DNA of 64,000 nt from Leucobacter luti (GTDB lineage: Bacteria > Actinomycetota > Actinomycetes > Actinomycetales > Microbacteriaceae). The position numbers and the translations under genes are program-made. Positions 16,211-25,648 of the stretch are shown piece by piece. The stretch spans positions 396,043-460,042 of the forward strand of contig NZ_SHKI01000006.1 of NCBI RefSeq assembly GCF_004217175.1. The letters are read 5' to 3'. The notes below the pieces were generated by a model, which was not told where the DNA came from, did no database searches, and saw nothing but the letters and a program-made list of their open reading frames with translations. Position 1 is the stretch's first letter; each line of letters starts with the position of its first letter.

Positions 16211-18756
16211 TAGGCGGTGTCGCTCTTGAGTAGAGCCGCGACGAGTCTGGCGCAGGCGTCGCCGTCGCGGTACATGAATGCTCGCGTCATGCGCTCCTGA
16301 TACTGGCTCGGGATGTCGGCGAGCAGCTCGGATACGTGCGAGAGCGCGGCATCCGGACTCGCCGTCACCGGCCCAAAGCCCTCGGCGAAGTCGTCGGAGT
16401 CCCGCGACTTTGCGCTGTCGGGCTTCCCGAACACCTCCGTCCGATCCGGCTGGAGGTACACGGTGGGCCGTTCGAGGTACGCCATGTCGCGCGACCGCGG
16501 CGAGTAATCGGTGACCAGCACGGCCGAACTCCCCAGCGCCCGAACTGTGTCGGCGCCGGCGGCGACCGGGACTACCCACTCTGGCGGGGTGAAGTAGCCA
16601 GCCGGCACGCCAGCCGGGAGTGCGAGGCGAACTGGCCCGCCACTGTGGTCCGCGAGCTCGCGGAGCCGCGGAGACGCCAGGAACTCCCGCCAGGCGGTGA
16701 CGAAGTCGAGCGAGTCGAGCTGGTCAGCCGTGAGCTGTGTCGGAAGTTTCGCTCGCCAGTGCGGTGCAACGGTGATGCCCGCGGGGTGCGCGCGTGCGGC
16801 CTCGAGCGCATCGTGATGCGGCAGCCCGGTGAGAAGCACGTCCTCCGGGAGGTACGGGAAGTGCGAGTACTGGCCGCCGAGGCGTGCGACCTCAACCGTG
16901 GAAGCTACGGGAACCAGCTCGGCCTGGGCAAAACCCCGGTCCCGGTATCCCAGTCGGCCCACTGGCGCGTCGGGCAAAAGCACGATGTGCCAGCGGCGCT
17001 GCAGGTCGCTGCCGGGGAACGGGACCCGCGCGGCGCGCGTCACGCTCGGTACGAACACAAACTTCGCGCGGTGCATCACAGCGAGATGCGCCGGGGAACG
17101 CTCGGCCACGATGCTGAACCCGGCCTCCGTGAGGCGGAGCTCGGTCGCAGACCCGGGAGTCGTCACGAAGTAGGTCTGAATTTCCGGTCGATGCTGCGCG
17201 ACAAACCGAGCGAGCACTTCGCCGGAGAACGTGCGATCCGTCTCCGTGGCAATGAATACCCAGGCTGGCACTACTTCTGGCGTCGGCTGAGACCGACGCC
17301 GCCGGAGCTTGGCGATGAGGCCGGTGCGTTCTTCGGGGACGGCGACTGGAGCCGGCGCTGGCGTCGGCGCGGGCGTCGGTGCAGAGCGGGGCTGCACCAC
17401 GATCGGGGGGAGGAGCCCCGACCGCTTCCTGATCTCGCCCCCGCCCAGAACGGCGCCATCGAAGCGGAGGGTGAACTTTGGATCGTTCATCGCAAGGCGC
17501 GGTAGCCGACCGTCCTGGACAGTGATCTTGAACACGTGCTGGTACAGCCAGGTCGCGCCGAGAAACTCGACGGCCCGGCGTTTTGAACCGAGCACCCGAG
17601 TGGATCGGGCAACACCGTACACAGGAGCGCGGAGCGACCGCCGCGTGGTCAGAATACCGACGCGACGCGTTCCGTCCGCCGGGCTCCACGACAGGTGCTC
17701 CACCGCCGATGATTCGACGTGATCGAGCGCGGAGAGCCAGGCTGCGCGAAACTCGGAGGGGGTGTCGAACAGGTCAAACTGGGTGATGTTGCGCGCGCCG
17801 ATGCTGCGCAGGTTCTCGCGGAGCCGCTTGCGAATCCGCGCGAGCTCGGCAGCGCCCTCGAGGTCGACCGGAGTGTGCTGATTGCGGTTCCTCCGGAACA
17901 GCATAAACACGAAGTAGAGCAGGAGGTTTGCGAGCCACGGGGGACACTCGTCACCGGCGCGGTCGAGGAGCCCGCGGTGCGAGATCCCGAACAGTGACGC
18001 GTAGCGGGACATATTGCCGCTGTGGGTGGACACGATCGATGACCCGTCTGAGCGCCGCATGTATTGGTATCGTGCGCCCGGGACAAGCACGTACTGCGCG
18101 CCGTTGCAGAGCAGGAAATGCCCGATGAAGTCGGTGTCAGACGACTGGAGAATCTCCTCGTTGAAACGGAGGCCGTGCGCCGTGATGATGTCGCGTCTGA
18201 AAAACGCAACGCCACCGAGCGTGTGGATGAGGCGGGGCGCGACGGCGAGATCGATCAGCCGGGTGTCGGAGCCGACATAGCGCGCGTCGAGTGTGTGCCC
18301 GATCTCTGAGCCGTCAGGATCGGTCAAGACCGCCCGCGCCGCAAACATCGTGGCAGCGGGGTAGCGCGTCTTCGCAGCCTCGACCTCTGCGAGGTACTCG
18401 GGATCGAGCTGGTCGTCGGGGTCGGGGTGCGACACCCAGGTACCGCGCGCCCACTCGAGGCCGAGGTTGCGCGCAGACGCGACACCGCCGTTCGGCTTCA
18501 CGAGGATTCGCACGGCGTAGTCGGTGGTCGGCATCCAGGCGCGCACGACCTCCTCGGAGTCTTCGGGGCACCCATCGATAACAAAGATAAGCTCCACGCC
18601 GCTGTGGTCGCCGCGCTGCGCGTCAAGCGAGGCGAAGAAACCCGGCAGGTATGGGCCGACCCTGTAGCACGCGATGATGAGGCTCGTGTGGGGGACGGTG
18701 CCCGCCCACGCCTCCTCGGAACGATTGGTCGCGGTGAACTCACCCACGCAGGTCAC
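16210..18756 (-). CDS. Two-domain glycosyltransferase: GT2 plus divergent TagF-like C-terminus
   Basis: 848 residues. The N-terminal GT2 (GT-A) domain begins TSLIIACYRVGPYLPGF, with DGCPEDSE and the metal-binding region HPDPDDQLDP near residue 115. After a middle section and a proline/alanine linker (PTPAPTPAPAP) comes a GT-B-like domain resembling CDP-glycerol glycerophosphotransferases, with VAPHWR and VLVTDYSPRSRDMAYLERP. It probably adds both a sugar and a polyol-phosphate unit to the polymer. A paralogue lacking most of the last lobe is encoded at 25649-27664. Start is GTG 18756 (17-base overlap with the upstream gene) or GTG 18747. It overlaps the downstream acyltransferase start by one base, so the two are co-translated. 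Confidence 0.82.
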   Translation of the reverse strand: MTCVGEFTATNRSEEAWAGTVPHTSLIIACYRVGPYLPGFFASLDAQRGDHSGVELIFVIDGCPEDSEEVVRAWMPTTDYAVRILVKPNGGVASARNLGLEWARGTWVSHPDPDDQLDPEYLAEVEAAKTRYPAATMFAARAVLTDPDGSEIGHTLDARYVGSDTRLIDLAVAPRLIHTLGGVAFFRRDIITAHGLRFNEEILQSSDTDFIGHFLLCNGAQYVLVPGARYQYMRRSDGSSIVSTHSGNMSRYASLFGISHRGLLDRAGDECPPWLANLLLYFVFMLFRRNRNQHTPVDLEGAAELARIRKRLRENLRSIGARNITQFDLFDTPSEFRAAWLSALDHVESSAVEHLSWSPADGTRRVGILTTRRSLRAPVYGVARSTRVLGSKRRAVEFLGATWLYQHVFKITVQDGRLPRLAMNDPKFTLRFDGAVLGGGEIRKRSGLLPPIVVQPRSAPTPAPTPAPAPVAVPEERTGLIAKLRRRRSQPTPEVVPAWVFIATETDRTFSGEVLARFVAQHRPEIQTYFVTTPGSATELRLTEAGFSIVAERSPAHLAVMHRAKFVFVPSVTRAARVPFPGSDLQRRWHIVLLPDAPVGRLGYRDRGFAQAELVPVASTVEVARLGGQYSHFPYLPEDVLLTGLPHHDALEAARAHPAGITVAPHWRAKLPTQLTADQLDSLDFVTAWREFLASPRLRELADHSGGPVRLALPAGVPAGYFTPPEWVVPVAAGADTVRALGSSAVLVTDYSPRSRDMAYLERPTVYLQPDRTEVFGKPDSAKSRDSDDFAEGFGPVTASPDAALSHVSELLADIPSQYQERMTRAFMYRDGDACARLVAALLKSDTA

Positions 18757-21700
18757 CCCCGGATCTTGTGCTCATAATCTGCCGTCCAACCTCGTACGTG
18801 CGACGAGCGTTGCCCCGGTCGAGGTGAGCGAAGAAGCGCTCGATCCGCTCGCGGTACTCCGGCGCGAGCGCGCCGTCCTGGGCAATCGTGGCGCGCAGCA
18901 GCCCCACGAGATCGTCCGGGGTTGCAGCGATCGGACCAAACCCGTCGTGCTCGTAGCTGAATACGCCGCCCTCGTAGTGCGCGGGGATCGAACGCGGCTG
19001 GAAATACACGATTGGCTTGGACATAGTGGCGAAATCGAACTGAACGCCGGAGTAATCGGTCACCATGATCGCTGCCTCTGACATGAGCGTCTCGTAGCTT
19101 ACGTCGTCTGTTGCTGCCATTACCTCGATCCGTGGATCGGGAGAAACGAAGTCGCCGCGCTGGACGCTCGTGTTTGGGTGCAGCAGGAATGTGAGGCGAT
19201 AGTCGGTCTCCTGCAGCAGGCGCGCGAGCTCGGGGTTATCGAGTAGCGCCTGGAACTCCTTGAAATAGGCAGTCTGCTTGAAGGTCTCGTGCAACTGCGA
19301 CTGGCTGTCGCCCTTCTGCGGAGTGTGCAGGTAACTGCGCCAGGTGGGCGCGAGAAGAATAGTGCGGCCGGGTGTGGATTCGAGACCGTCGTAGCGGGCA
19401 AACCCCGTGACGGCGACCTGCTCGGCGTCGTAACCGTAGCGGGGCTGCTGCAGGACGCGACGCTCAACTTCGGAGACCACGCAGATCTTGCTGAACCCGG
19501 AGTACCCCGCGTTGAGGACGTGTTCGAGACTGTCGACGACGAGGCCGTGGTTGATGTACACGATGTCCGCGTGAAATAGGTCTCTGAAGTGCACGGCGTC
19601 TCTGTCGAACCCAAACGTGTTCGCCGGCGCGACGCGCGTCGCAAACACCACCGCGGCGTTCAAATACGCGAGCCGCTGAGCGTCGTTTCCAAACTCAAGG
19701 TACTGCAGGCCGCTGCTGGTGAAGCGTGCTGCGGTGGGGGTGCCCGAGCGGAGCACGTAGTGCTTCTCAATGCCGTCGTCTTGGGCCGCCGCATACCGAT
19801 AGGCGTATTCGCCGTTGTCGCCGCCCTTGATGATCCTGTCGGCGTACATCCAGATCTGGCGATTGCGGTGCCGGCGCCGGGTCAAGAAGTACTTGCGGCG
19901 CAACCGTGCTGCCGCTCGCTTGACCGGGTCACCGTCGCTCAAGAGCGCGTACTGCTTGCGTACCTCGTGCATCAGGTGCCGCGCTCTCGAATACGGCTCC
20001 ACCTTGATGGCGGACCCGTCGACCGAGAGGAGGCTGTGTGCGGCCGCCGCCCAGTAGGCGCCGCGGTGCCCGCTCAGCCTCGAGGTAGAGCGCACGAAGT
20101 GGGGTCGGAGTGGCGGCGTGGCGACCTCAGTGTTCTTGAACCGAAACTCGATGCGATCGGTGAGCTCAGAGAACGGGATCCGAGCGGAGAAGGTGCGAGC
20201 CTTCAGATAGCTCGCGCCAAACAGTCGTGAGTCGGCAAATCGCTGCTGATCCGGGAGCACCGTGGTGCGTGAGCCGACCGTGAGTGTGAGTTCATAGTCG
20301 GGGTAGTCGAACGAGAGCGGGTAGCGACCGAAGATCAGGAGCTCGTCGGCCTCGACGCGCATGCTGTCGATTCTGACGGGCACCTCCGCCGGCTGTTCGA
20401 GCACGAGATCGTGCCAGACCGCGCTCGGGCCCCGTTCGCCCACGCGGAGTTCTGATTCGGCGGTGAGCTCGTGTGTGAGCTGGAGGAGGTGCATGCGGAG
20501 CTCGCGCGAGAACCCCTGCGCGGTGTACCCGGGTTCGAGCACGTAGGAGGGGTCAACGCACTGAAGCGCGCTGACGATCTCAAGCTCAAGCTCGGAGCGA
20601 TCTGCGAGTGAGAGCCAGAGCTTGGGGCTGTGCCCGGTGTTGAGCACCAGGCGGGTAGCGAGGAGGTAGACGAACACCCGCTGGAGATAGTCTCCGGCGG
20701 CGCCCGCGTCGTGCACGCGCGAGAGGAGTGCCGTCCACGCTCGAAGGAAGCCTCGATACCAATTGAGCGAGAGCGGCTCCGCCCAGGTCCCGGCCCGGTC
20801 CTCAAGCGCGTACGGCGCACGTGCGCCGCCGAGCACGCCGAACCCGCCGCAGAGCAGCACGGCTTCCGCGAACGTGAGCGAGTCTGCTGCGGGCGGGGCG
20901 GCGCGCTCGCGAAGCAGATGATCGAGCGTCTCCGCGCGAATCAGCAGGGGGGTGCTGCCTGCCCAGAGCGGTGCACTCGCGGCTGCCACGACCCGGTCCA
21001 CACCCGCAAGCTGCGCATTGAGCCGGTAGTCGTATCCGGACTCAGTGAACACGTGCACGTCCTCAGTCGAGCTGTCAGCGAGTCGCTCGAAGGCGTCCTC
21101 CTCGAACTCGAACCCGGCAGTGACCAGGCACACGCGCGTCCCAGTGGGTGCGGCGGCGAGTAGCGCGCGCAGTGCGGCGTGATTCGGGTGCGCGATCGAG
21201 ACCACCGTGGCGGCAACGTGCGATGAGGGCAGTCGCTCGATTGAGAGGCGGGTGCGCACCGCGAGCTGTTCGTCCCCCGCGCCGATGACCACGAATCGGA
21301 CCGTGGGGGGCGACGCAAGAGCTGCCTGGTTCGCGGTTTCGATCCGCTGCAGGTCGCTAGCGAGCGGGGGCACGTAGTCGAAACCGTTGAGTCCCTCGCC
21401 GATCAGGCTTTCCCCGAGGTTCGGATCGTACCGAAGCGCCGGAGTATCGGGCACGCCCGAGAAGACACCCGTGGGGAGCGTCGCGGGCACCCCCCGCTCG
21501 AGGCTCAAGCGCAGCCATGAGGTTGCCGCAATACTCCGCTGACCCGCCGGATCGGGCGCGAGCACATCGACCTCGCTGATGAATGCCTGTCGATCGTGTG
21601 TAGCGCCACTCACGAGTCGTGCGCCCGGTGGGAGCTGCAGTTTTGCCCAGCGCCCGGCTTCGTCGTAGAAGAGCACTGCTGCCGCCGCCGGGTCGGGGAG

Positions 21701-23812
21701 TAGCGCCGTAACGCGGGTCATGTCCCAGTTCCCCGCGCCGTGGGAGAACGGGAGCGGGATGCCGAGGCGCGGGCGCGGGGGGATGCCAGCGACGCTGGCG
21801 CCCGCGTGGGCGGGTGGCGCGAGTTCAGCGCGCACGCCCCGGCGCTTGAGTGCCGCGTGCACAAGTGGCGAGGAGACCCGCCACTGCGGATCGACACCGA
21901 ATCTGGATCGCACCCGTTCTTCGCACCACTCGACCGGTGGCAACTGATCAGTCGTGCGCGCACGAATCGTCTCGTCGAGCACGATGATGACGGCGCCGAA
22001 CGTGAGCTCTGTTTCCCCTGGATCGGGGAGGAACGCGAGGTACTCCGGATCTGGAACGACCAGTGCGTCGATGTGCGTGGCGTCACCCCACGCGGCCCAC
22101 ACGAGCTTGCCTGCCTCGACGCCGGCTGCCGCGCGGTCGCTCGGATACTCGCGGTGGTGCTGACTCAATCGTGGGTTGAACCCGCTCAGGAGTCCCACGG
22201 GTGTGGTGGCCTCCGCTGCCTGGATCTGCAGCGCCTGCTCAACGCTCGCCCGCGGAGTGGCCAGATTCGTGTTCCAATCGGCGAGTACCGCGTGGGAGAG
22301 GTGGGCGCGGGGCGCCGCACCGCGCATCCGCGGGGTCGACCACGAGATGCTGTCGCGGTCCGCCGTGAGTTTCCAATCAGCCTGTGGACTCGCGGCGATC
22401 GCGCGGTGGGCGGCGCGATACTGGGCGATGTAGCCGTAACGGTGCGCCGCCATCCACTCAGGGCGGAAATCCGCGCGCGACAGTGAGCCGGACGTGAGCT
22501 GAACGAGCCCGAGCTTCGTGGAGAGCCTGAGCACCGAGCCGCGGCCGAACGCATTCTCGAGGCGCTCCGTGAACTCTGAGTCGGCGCCCTTGCGCACGGC
22601 ATCAAACTGCCCAAGTCGCTCGAGCACGGGCTCGCGCCGGAAGATCAGCGATGAGGCGTTGATACGATCGGGGAGGTACCCGAGATAGGTCAACTCGCCG
22701 CTTGAAAGCGTGCGCAACGCCCGCGACATCGAGGCGATGTGAGTGTCAGCCTGCAGCAGCGGCGTGACCTGCAACTCAATCCGCTTTGGGTGCGACAGAT
22801 CGTCGGCGTCCTGGAACCCCACAAAGTCTCCCCGGGCAGCTGCGAGCCCCCGGTTCCGAGCGGCGTAGGCCCCGCCATTGTGCTTTTGCTCGATGATTCG
22901 CACCCGGGGGTCAAGTGCAGCGGCGGCATCGAGGTATTCGCGCCCAGCCGTAGAGCAATCATCGACCACCAGGATCTCAATCCGGGACCACGACTGGTTG
23001 ATGAGTGATGACACGGTGTTGAGGAAGCTTTCCTCGGGGTTGTAGGTCGGCACCACGATCGACACGAGCGGCTGGTCAGCGACGGGAAGCTCGGCCGTGG
23101 TGCCAGCAGGCACCGTAATGTGGGCGAATACTGACTGCGCGGACTCAACCGTGGTCAGGTCGAGCGCGAACGGGATGAGCCCGTCCTTGACGAACGGCAG
23201 GTTGAACGAATCCCACCAGCGTGTGAAGCTGAGCGCGTCGTCGCTCGTGAACTCCGCCCCAGCCTCGCGCGCCTCCTCGAGCACTCGTGGGCGCAAAAAA
23301 TCGGTGCGAATCGCGTGGGCCACACCGGGGTGCATTTTCGGGAGCCGCTCGAGCTCCGCGAAGAGCTCGTGCGAACGAGTCATCGCCGCGACCTGGGCGG
23401 CGAATCTGAGTGCCAGCTCGGCCGCATCGAACCACAGCCCAGACTGATCGAGCACCGTGCGTGCGATCTTCTCAGCGCGCTGAAGATTCTCCGAGCTCTG
23501 GTCGATGACGCACGCGAGGAGGGACCCGGCGATGAGCGGCTGGATGCGCATGTGCAGCAGTTGGGCGCGTGAGCCATCCGCGTCGATCCGGGCGCGAAGC
23601 TCGTTCCAGGTCAGGGGCCCGGTGCTTGCGGCCGCCGTGGCTGCGGCGGCGAGATCGTCGAGCACGTCGAGGGACCGAACTCGGCTGCCGATCTCGAGCA
23701 TGCGCCAGGGGGCCTGACGATTGAGCGCCACGAAGTCGCTCGGGGTGAGTTCCGGCGGCAACTCGGCGGGAACCGTCTCGGCTTGCCGCTCCCGAGCGGG
23801 GGGGTGCTGCAC
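18740..23812 (-). CDS. Giant GT2 / unknown / TagF-like polymerase (1690 residues)
   Basis: Domains in order: a helical region (1-230); a GT2 domain (about 247-460) with SIVVPTYNPEESF, VVDDCS and the DxD-like FQDADD at 334-338; a long middle part (about 480-1250) without motifs I recognise; and a C-terminal CDP-glycerol glycerophosphotransferase-like domain (about 1290-1690) with YINHG, LLAPTWRSYL, FLLHPN and MVTDYSGVQFDF. TagF-like enzymes transfer glycerol- or ribitol-phosphate from CDP-polyols at the membrane face. Together with the GT2 domain this could be a single-chain polymerase for a sugar/polyol-phosphate repeat. Start is GTG 23812, 9 bases after the preceding stop. It is more than twice as long as ordinary TagF proteins. 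Confidence 0.85.
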   Translation of the reverse strand: MQHPPARERQAETVPAELPPELTPSDFVALNRQAPWRMLEIGSRVRSLDVLDDLAAAATAAASTGPLTWNELRARIDADGSRAQLLHMRIQPLIAGSLLACVIDQSSENLQRAEKIARTVLDQSGLWFDAAELALRFAAQVAAMTRSHELFAELERLPKMHPGVAHAIRTDFLRPRVLEEAREAGAEFTSDDALSFTRWWDSFNLPFVKDGLIPFALDLTTVESAQSVFAHITVPAGTTAELPVADQPLVSIVVPTYNPEESFLNTVSSLINQSWSRIEILVVDDCSTAGREYLDAAAALDPRVRIIEQKHNGGAYAARNRGLAAARGDFVGFQDADDLSHPKRIELQVTPLLQADTHIASMSRALRTLSSGELTYLGYLPDRINASSLIFRREPVLERLGQFDAVRKGADSEFTERLENAFGRGSVLRLSTKLGLVQLTSGSLSRADFRPEWMAAHRYGYIAQYRAAHRAIAASPQADWKLTADRDSISWSTPRMRGAAPRAHLSHAVLADWNTNLATPRASVEQALQIQAAEATTPVGLLSGFNPRLSQHHREYPSDRAAAGVEAGKLVWAAWGDATHIDALVVPDPEYLAFLPDPGETELTFGAVIIVLDETIRARTTDQLPPVEWCEERVRSRFGVDPQWRVSSPLVHAALKRRGVRAELAPPAHAGASVAGIPPRPRLGIPLPFSHGAGNWDMTRVTALLPDPAAAAVLFYDEAGRWAKLQLPPGARLVSGATHDRQAFISEVDVLAPDPAGQRSIAATSWLRLSLERGVPATLPTGVFSGVPDTPALRYDPNLGESLIGEGLNGFDYVPPLASDLQRIETANQAALASPPTVRFVVIGAGDEQLAVRTRLSIERLPSSHVAATVVSIAHPNHAALRALLAAAPTGTRVCLVTAGFEFEEDAFERLADSSTEDVHVFTESGYDYRLNAQLAGVDRVVAAASAPLWAGSTPLLIRAETLDHLLRERAAPPAADSLTFAEAVLLCGGFGVLGGARAPYALEDRAGTWAEPLSLNWYRGFLRAWTALLSRVHDAGAAGDYLQRVFVYLLATRLVLNTGHSPKLWLSLADRSELELEIVSALQCVDPSYVLEPGYTAQGFSRELRMHLLQLTHELTAESELRVGERGPSAVWHDLVLEQPAEVPVRIDSMRVEADELLIFGRYPLSFDYPDYELTLTVGSRTTVLPDQQRFADSRLFGASYLKARTFSARIPFSELTDRIEFRFKNTEVATPPLRPHFVRSTSRLSGHRGAYWAAAAHSLLSVDGSAIKVEPYSRARHLMHEVRKQYALLSDGDPVKRAAARLRRKYFLTRRRHRNRQIWMYADRIIKGGDNGEYAYRYAAAQDDGIEKHYVLRSGTPTAARFTSSGLQYLEFGNDAQRLAYLNAAVVFATRVAPANTFGFDRDAVHFRDLFHADIVYINHGLVVDSLEHVLNAGYSGFSKICVVSEVERRVLQQPRYGYDAEQVAVTGFARYDGLESTPGRTILLAPTWRSYLHTPQKGDSQSQLHETFKQTAYFKEFQALLDNPELARLLQETDYRLTFLLHPNTSVQRGDFVSPDPRIEVMAATDDVSYETLMSEAAIMVTDYSGVQFDFATMSKPIVYFQPRSIPAHYEGGVFSYEHDGFGPIAATPDDLVGLLRATIAQDGALAPEYRERIERFFAHLDRGNARRTYEVGRQIMSTRSGGDLRG

Positions 23813-23821
23813 GGCGACGGC

Positions 23822-24214
23822 CTAGTCTTCGAGGGTGGTCGCAGCGGGCGCGTCCGAAGCACTGCGCTGGGCAGACGTTTCACGTGAAAGCTCGAACGCA
23901 ACGCGCGCGGCGAGGCGGTCGGGCAAGCTCCGCTCAAGACGCTCAAGGCGCACGGACATGTCCGTGATCAGGTCCTGCGCCTCGCCGCTCAGCGGCGCGG
24001 CCGGGCTCGCGTTCCCCTGCGTGTCACGAATCTGGTACACCGCTGAAAGCACTTTTCGCAGGAACACCAGCACCACCGCAACGCACACGACGAGGAGCCC
24101 GGCGAGCGCAACCAGTGCGACCTGCACCGGTGCGAAGATACAGATCAGCGCCACAACGAGAAGGCACAGAACGACGAAGCCGAGTGCGGCAATCTGGCGG
24201 AGCGAGAACGACAT
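23822..24214 (-). CDS. Small membrane protein with two N-terminal helices
   Basis: 130 residues. Two hydrophobic helices (about 9-30 and 33-53) are followed by a polar, partly helical cytoplasmic-type tail (SGEAQDLITDMSVRLERLERSLPDRL) that could form a short coiled coil. AGGAAGG lies 5 bases before the ATG. It sits 9 bases upstream of the 1690-residue polymerase, so it may tether or regulate that enzyme at the membrane (inference). Family not recognised. A short GTGAC/GTCAC hairpin lies upstream at 24246-24259. Confidence 0.7.
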   Translation of the reverse strand: MSFSLRQIAALGFVVLCLLVVALICIFAPVQVALVALAGLLVVCVAVVLVFLRKVLSAVYQIRDTQGNASPAAPLSGEAQDLITDMSVRLERLERSLPDRLAARVAFELSRETSAQRSASDAPAATTLED

Positions 24215-24265
24215 GTTGCCTTCCTAATAATGCGGCGGGTGCGGTGTGACGAAGGTCACTCCCGG

Positions 24266-25537
24266 CTACAGGCGATGAACGTTCGGTCCCTGCAGGCTGT
24301 TGCGCGTGTCAAAGACCGGAAGCGTCGAGCCCACCAGAACGTCGAGATCGATATCTGAGTGATCGGTGACGACAATCGCAATGTCCGCCGCATCAACGAC
24401 CTCGGGCGTGAGTTCAACGCGCTCGATCTGTTCGGGCCAGCGGTGATCCTCGACGTGGCTGTCGACTCCGAGCACCCGAGCGCCGTAGCTGTTGAGCAGC
24501 TCAATGATGCGAAGGGCGGGTGACTCGCGGGAGTCGCCCGAGTCCTTCTTATAGGCAATGCCGACGAGTACCACGGTCGACCCGCGGAGCGACTTGCTTG
24601 CGTCGTTGAGGAGGTGCATCGCGCGCTGCACCACGTGATCCGGCATGTGCTCGTTCACATCGTTCGCGAGCTCGACGAACCGGAAGCTGCGTCCGAGCTC
24701 GGTCTTCACCTTCCAAGAGAGGTAGCTCGGGTCGATCGGAAGGCAGTGCCCGCCGACCCCGGGTCCTGGCGTGAACTTCATGAACCCGAACGGCTTCGTC
24801 GCCGCGGCGTCGATCGATTCCCAGACGTTCACGCCGAGCTCGTGCGCAAACACCGCGAGCTCGTTTACCAGCGCGATGTTCACGTGCCTGAACGTGTTCT
24901 CAAGCAGCTTCGCCATCTCGGCCTCGCGCGGAGTGCTCACGGGGACCGTGCGATCAACCAGATCCGAGAACAGCTCGTTGACGCGCTCGAGCGATGCCTC
25001 GTCAATGCCCGAGACAATCTTCGGGGTCGTCTTGAAGCTGAACTTCGGGTTGCCCGGGTCAATGCGCTCGGGGCTGTATCCCACGTGGAAGTCGGTTCCT
25101 GCGGTGAGGCCGGAACCGCTCTCAAGAATCGGCAGCAGGAGTTCCTGCGTCGTGCCCGGGTAGGTGGTCGACTCGAGGACGACGGTTGCGCCCGGAGTGA
25201 TGTGCACCGCGATTGACGCGCCGGAGCTCTCAATGAACGAGAGGTCCGGGAGCGCATCCTTCAGTGGTGTCGGAACCGTGATGACCGCGTAGTCAAAGCC
25301 CGCCGCCGTCGCGTAGTCGTCGGTTGCCCGGTAGCGGCCGGTAGCCAGAGCAGCCGCGAGCTGATCGTTACCGATGTCTTCGACGTAGGACTCGCCCTGA
25401 TTCAGCGCGTCGATGCGGCGCCGATCGAAGTCAATCCCAACAACGTCGTAACCCGCCTCAACCGCGCGAACGGCGAGTGGGAGACCTACGTAGCCCTGTC
25501 CGATGACGATGAGTTTTCGCGTGTTGGAAGTAGTCAC
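24266..25537 (-). CDS. UDP-N-acetylhexosamine 6-dehydrogenase (WecC/WbpA family)
   Basis: 423 residues. The Rossmann N-terminus reads LIVIGQGYVGLPLA, followed by TVPTPL and the dimerisation helix with ENTFRHVNIALVNE. The catalytic cysteine is in GPGVGGHCLPIDPSYL, and the C-terminal domain has GIAYKKDSGDSRESPA. These enzymes oxidise the C6 hydroxyl of UDP-GlcNAc or UDP-ManNAc (less likely UDP-Glc here) to a uronate in two NAD-dependent steps. Start: GTG 25537, because conserved sequence begins within a few codons. It has no Shine-Dalgarno but a TACACT box 6 bases upstream, suggesting leaderless expression; longer in-frame extensions run into the divergent gene. It probably supplies the uronic acid of the polymer. 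Confidence 0.9.
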   Translation of the reverse strand: MTTSNTRKLIVIGQGYVGLPLAVRAVEAGYDVVGIDFDRRRIDALNQGESYVEDIGNDQLAAALATGRYRATDDYATAAGFDYAVITVPTPLKDALPDLSFIESSGASIAVHITPGATVVLESTTYPGTTQELLLPILESGSGLTAGTDFHVGYSPERIDPGNPKFSFKTTPKIVSGIDEASLERVNELFSDLVDRTVPVSTPREAEMAKLLENTFRHVNIALVNELAVFAHELGVNVWESIDAAATKPFGFMKFTPGPGVGGHCLPIDPSYLSWKVKTELGRSFRFVELANDVNEHMPDHVVQRAMHLLNDASKSLRGSTVVLVGIAYKKDSGDSRESPALRIIELLNSYGARVLGVDSHVEDHRWPEQIERVELTPEVVDAADIAIVVTDHSDIDLDVLVGSTLPVFDTRNSLQGPNVHRL

Positions 25538-25543
25538 CCAGAC

Positions 25544-25549
25544 AGTGTA
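25544..25549 (-). promoter_or_regulatory. Candidate -10 box (TACACT) for a leaderless transcript
   Basis: TACACT on the minus strand lies 6 bases before the GTG start of the UDP-sugar dehydrogenase gene. The transcript would begin at or next to the start codon. -35 is not obvious. Confidence 0.45.
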
Positions 25550-25604
25550 CTCGCATCCTGGTGTGGAAACTCCTCGGTTGCCCGGGCCGCCGAAGAAGGC
25601 TTGA

Positions 25605-25610
25605 TAGATT
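25605..25610 (+). promoter_or_regulatory. Candidate -10 box (TAGATT)
   Basis: TAGATT lies 38 bases before the ATG of the gene at 25649. A minimal reading frame ATG-CGC-CCG-TAG (25619-25630) begins 8 bases after the box, so the transcript may start with a three-codon leader ORF. Confidence 0.35.
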
Positions 25611-25648
25611 ATGAGCGCATGCGCCCGTAGACGACCGGAGTAACCACG

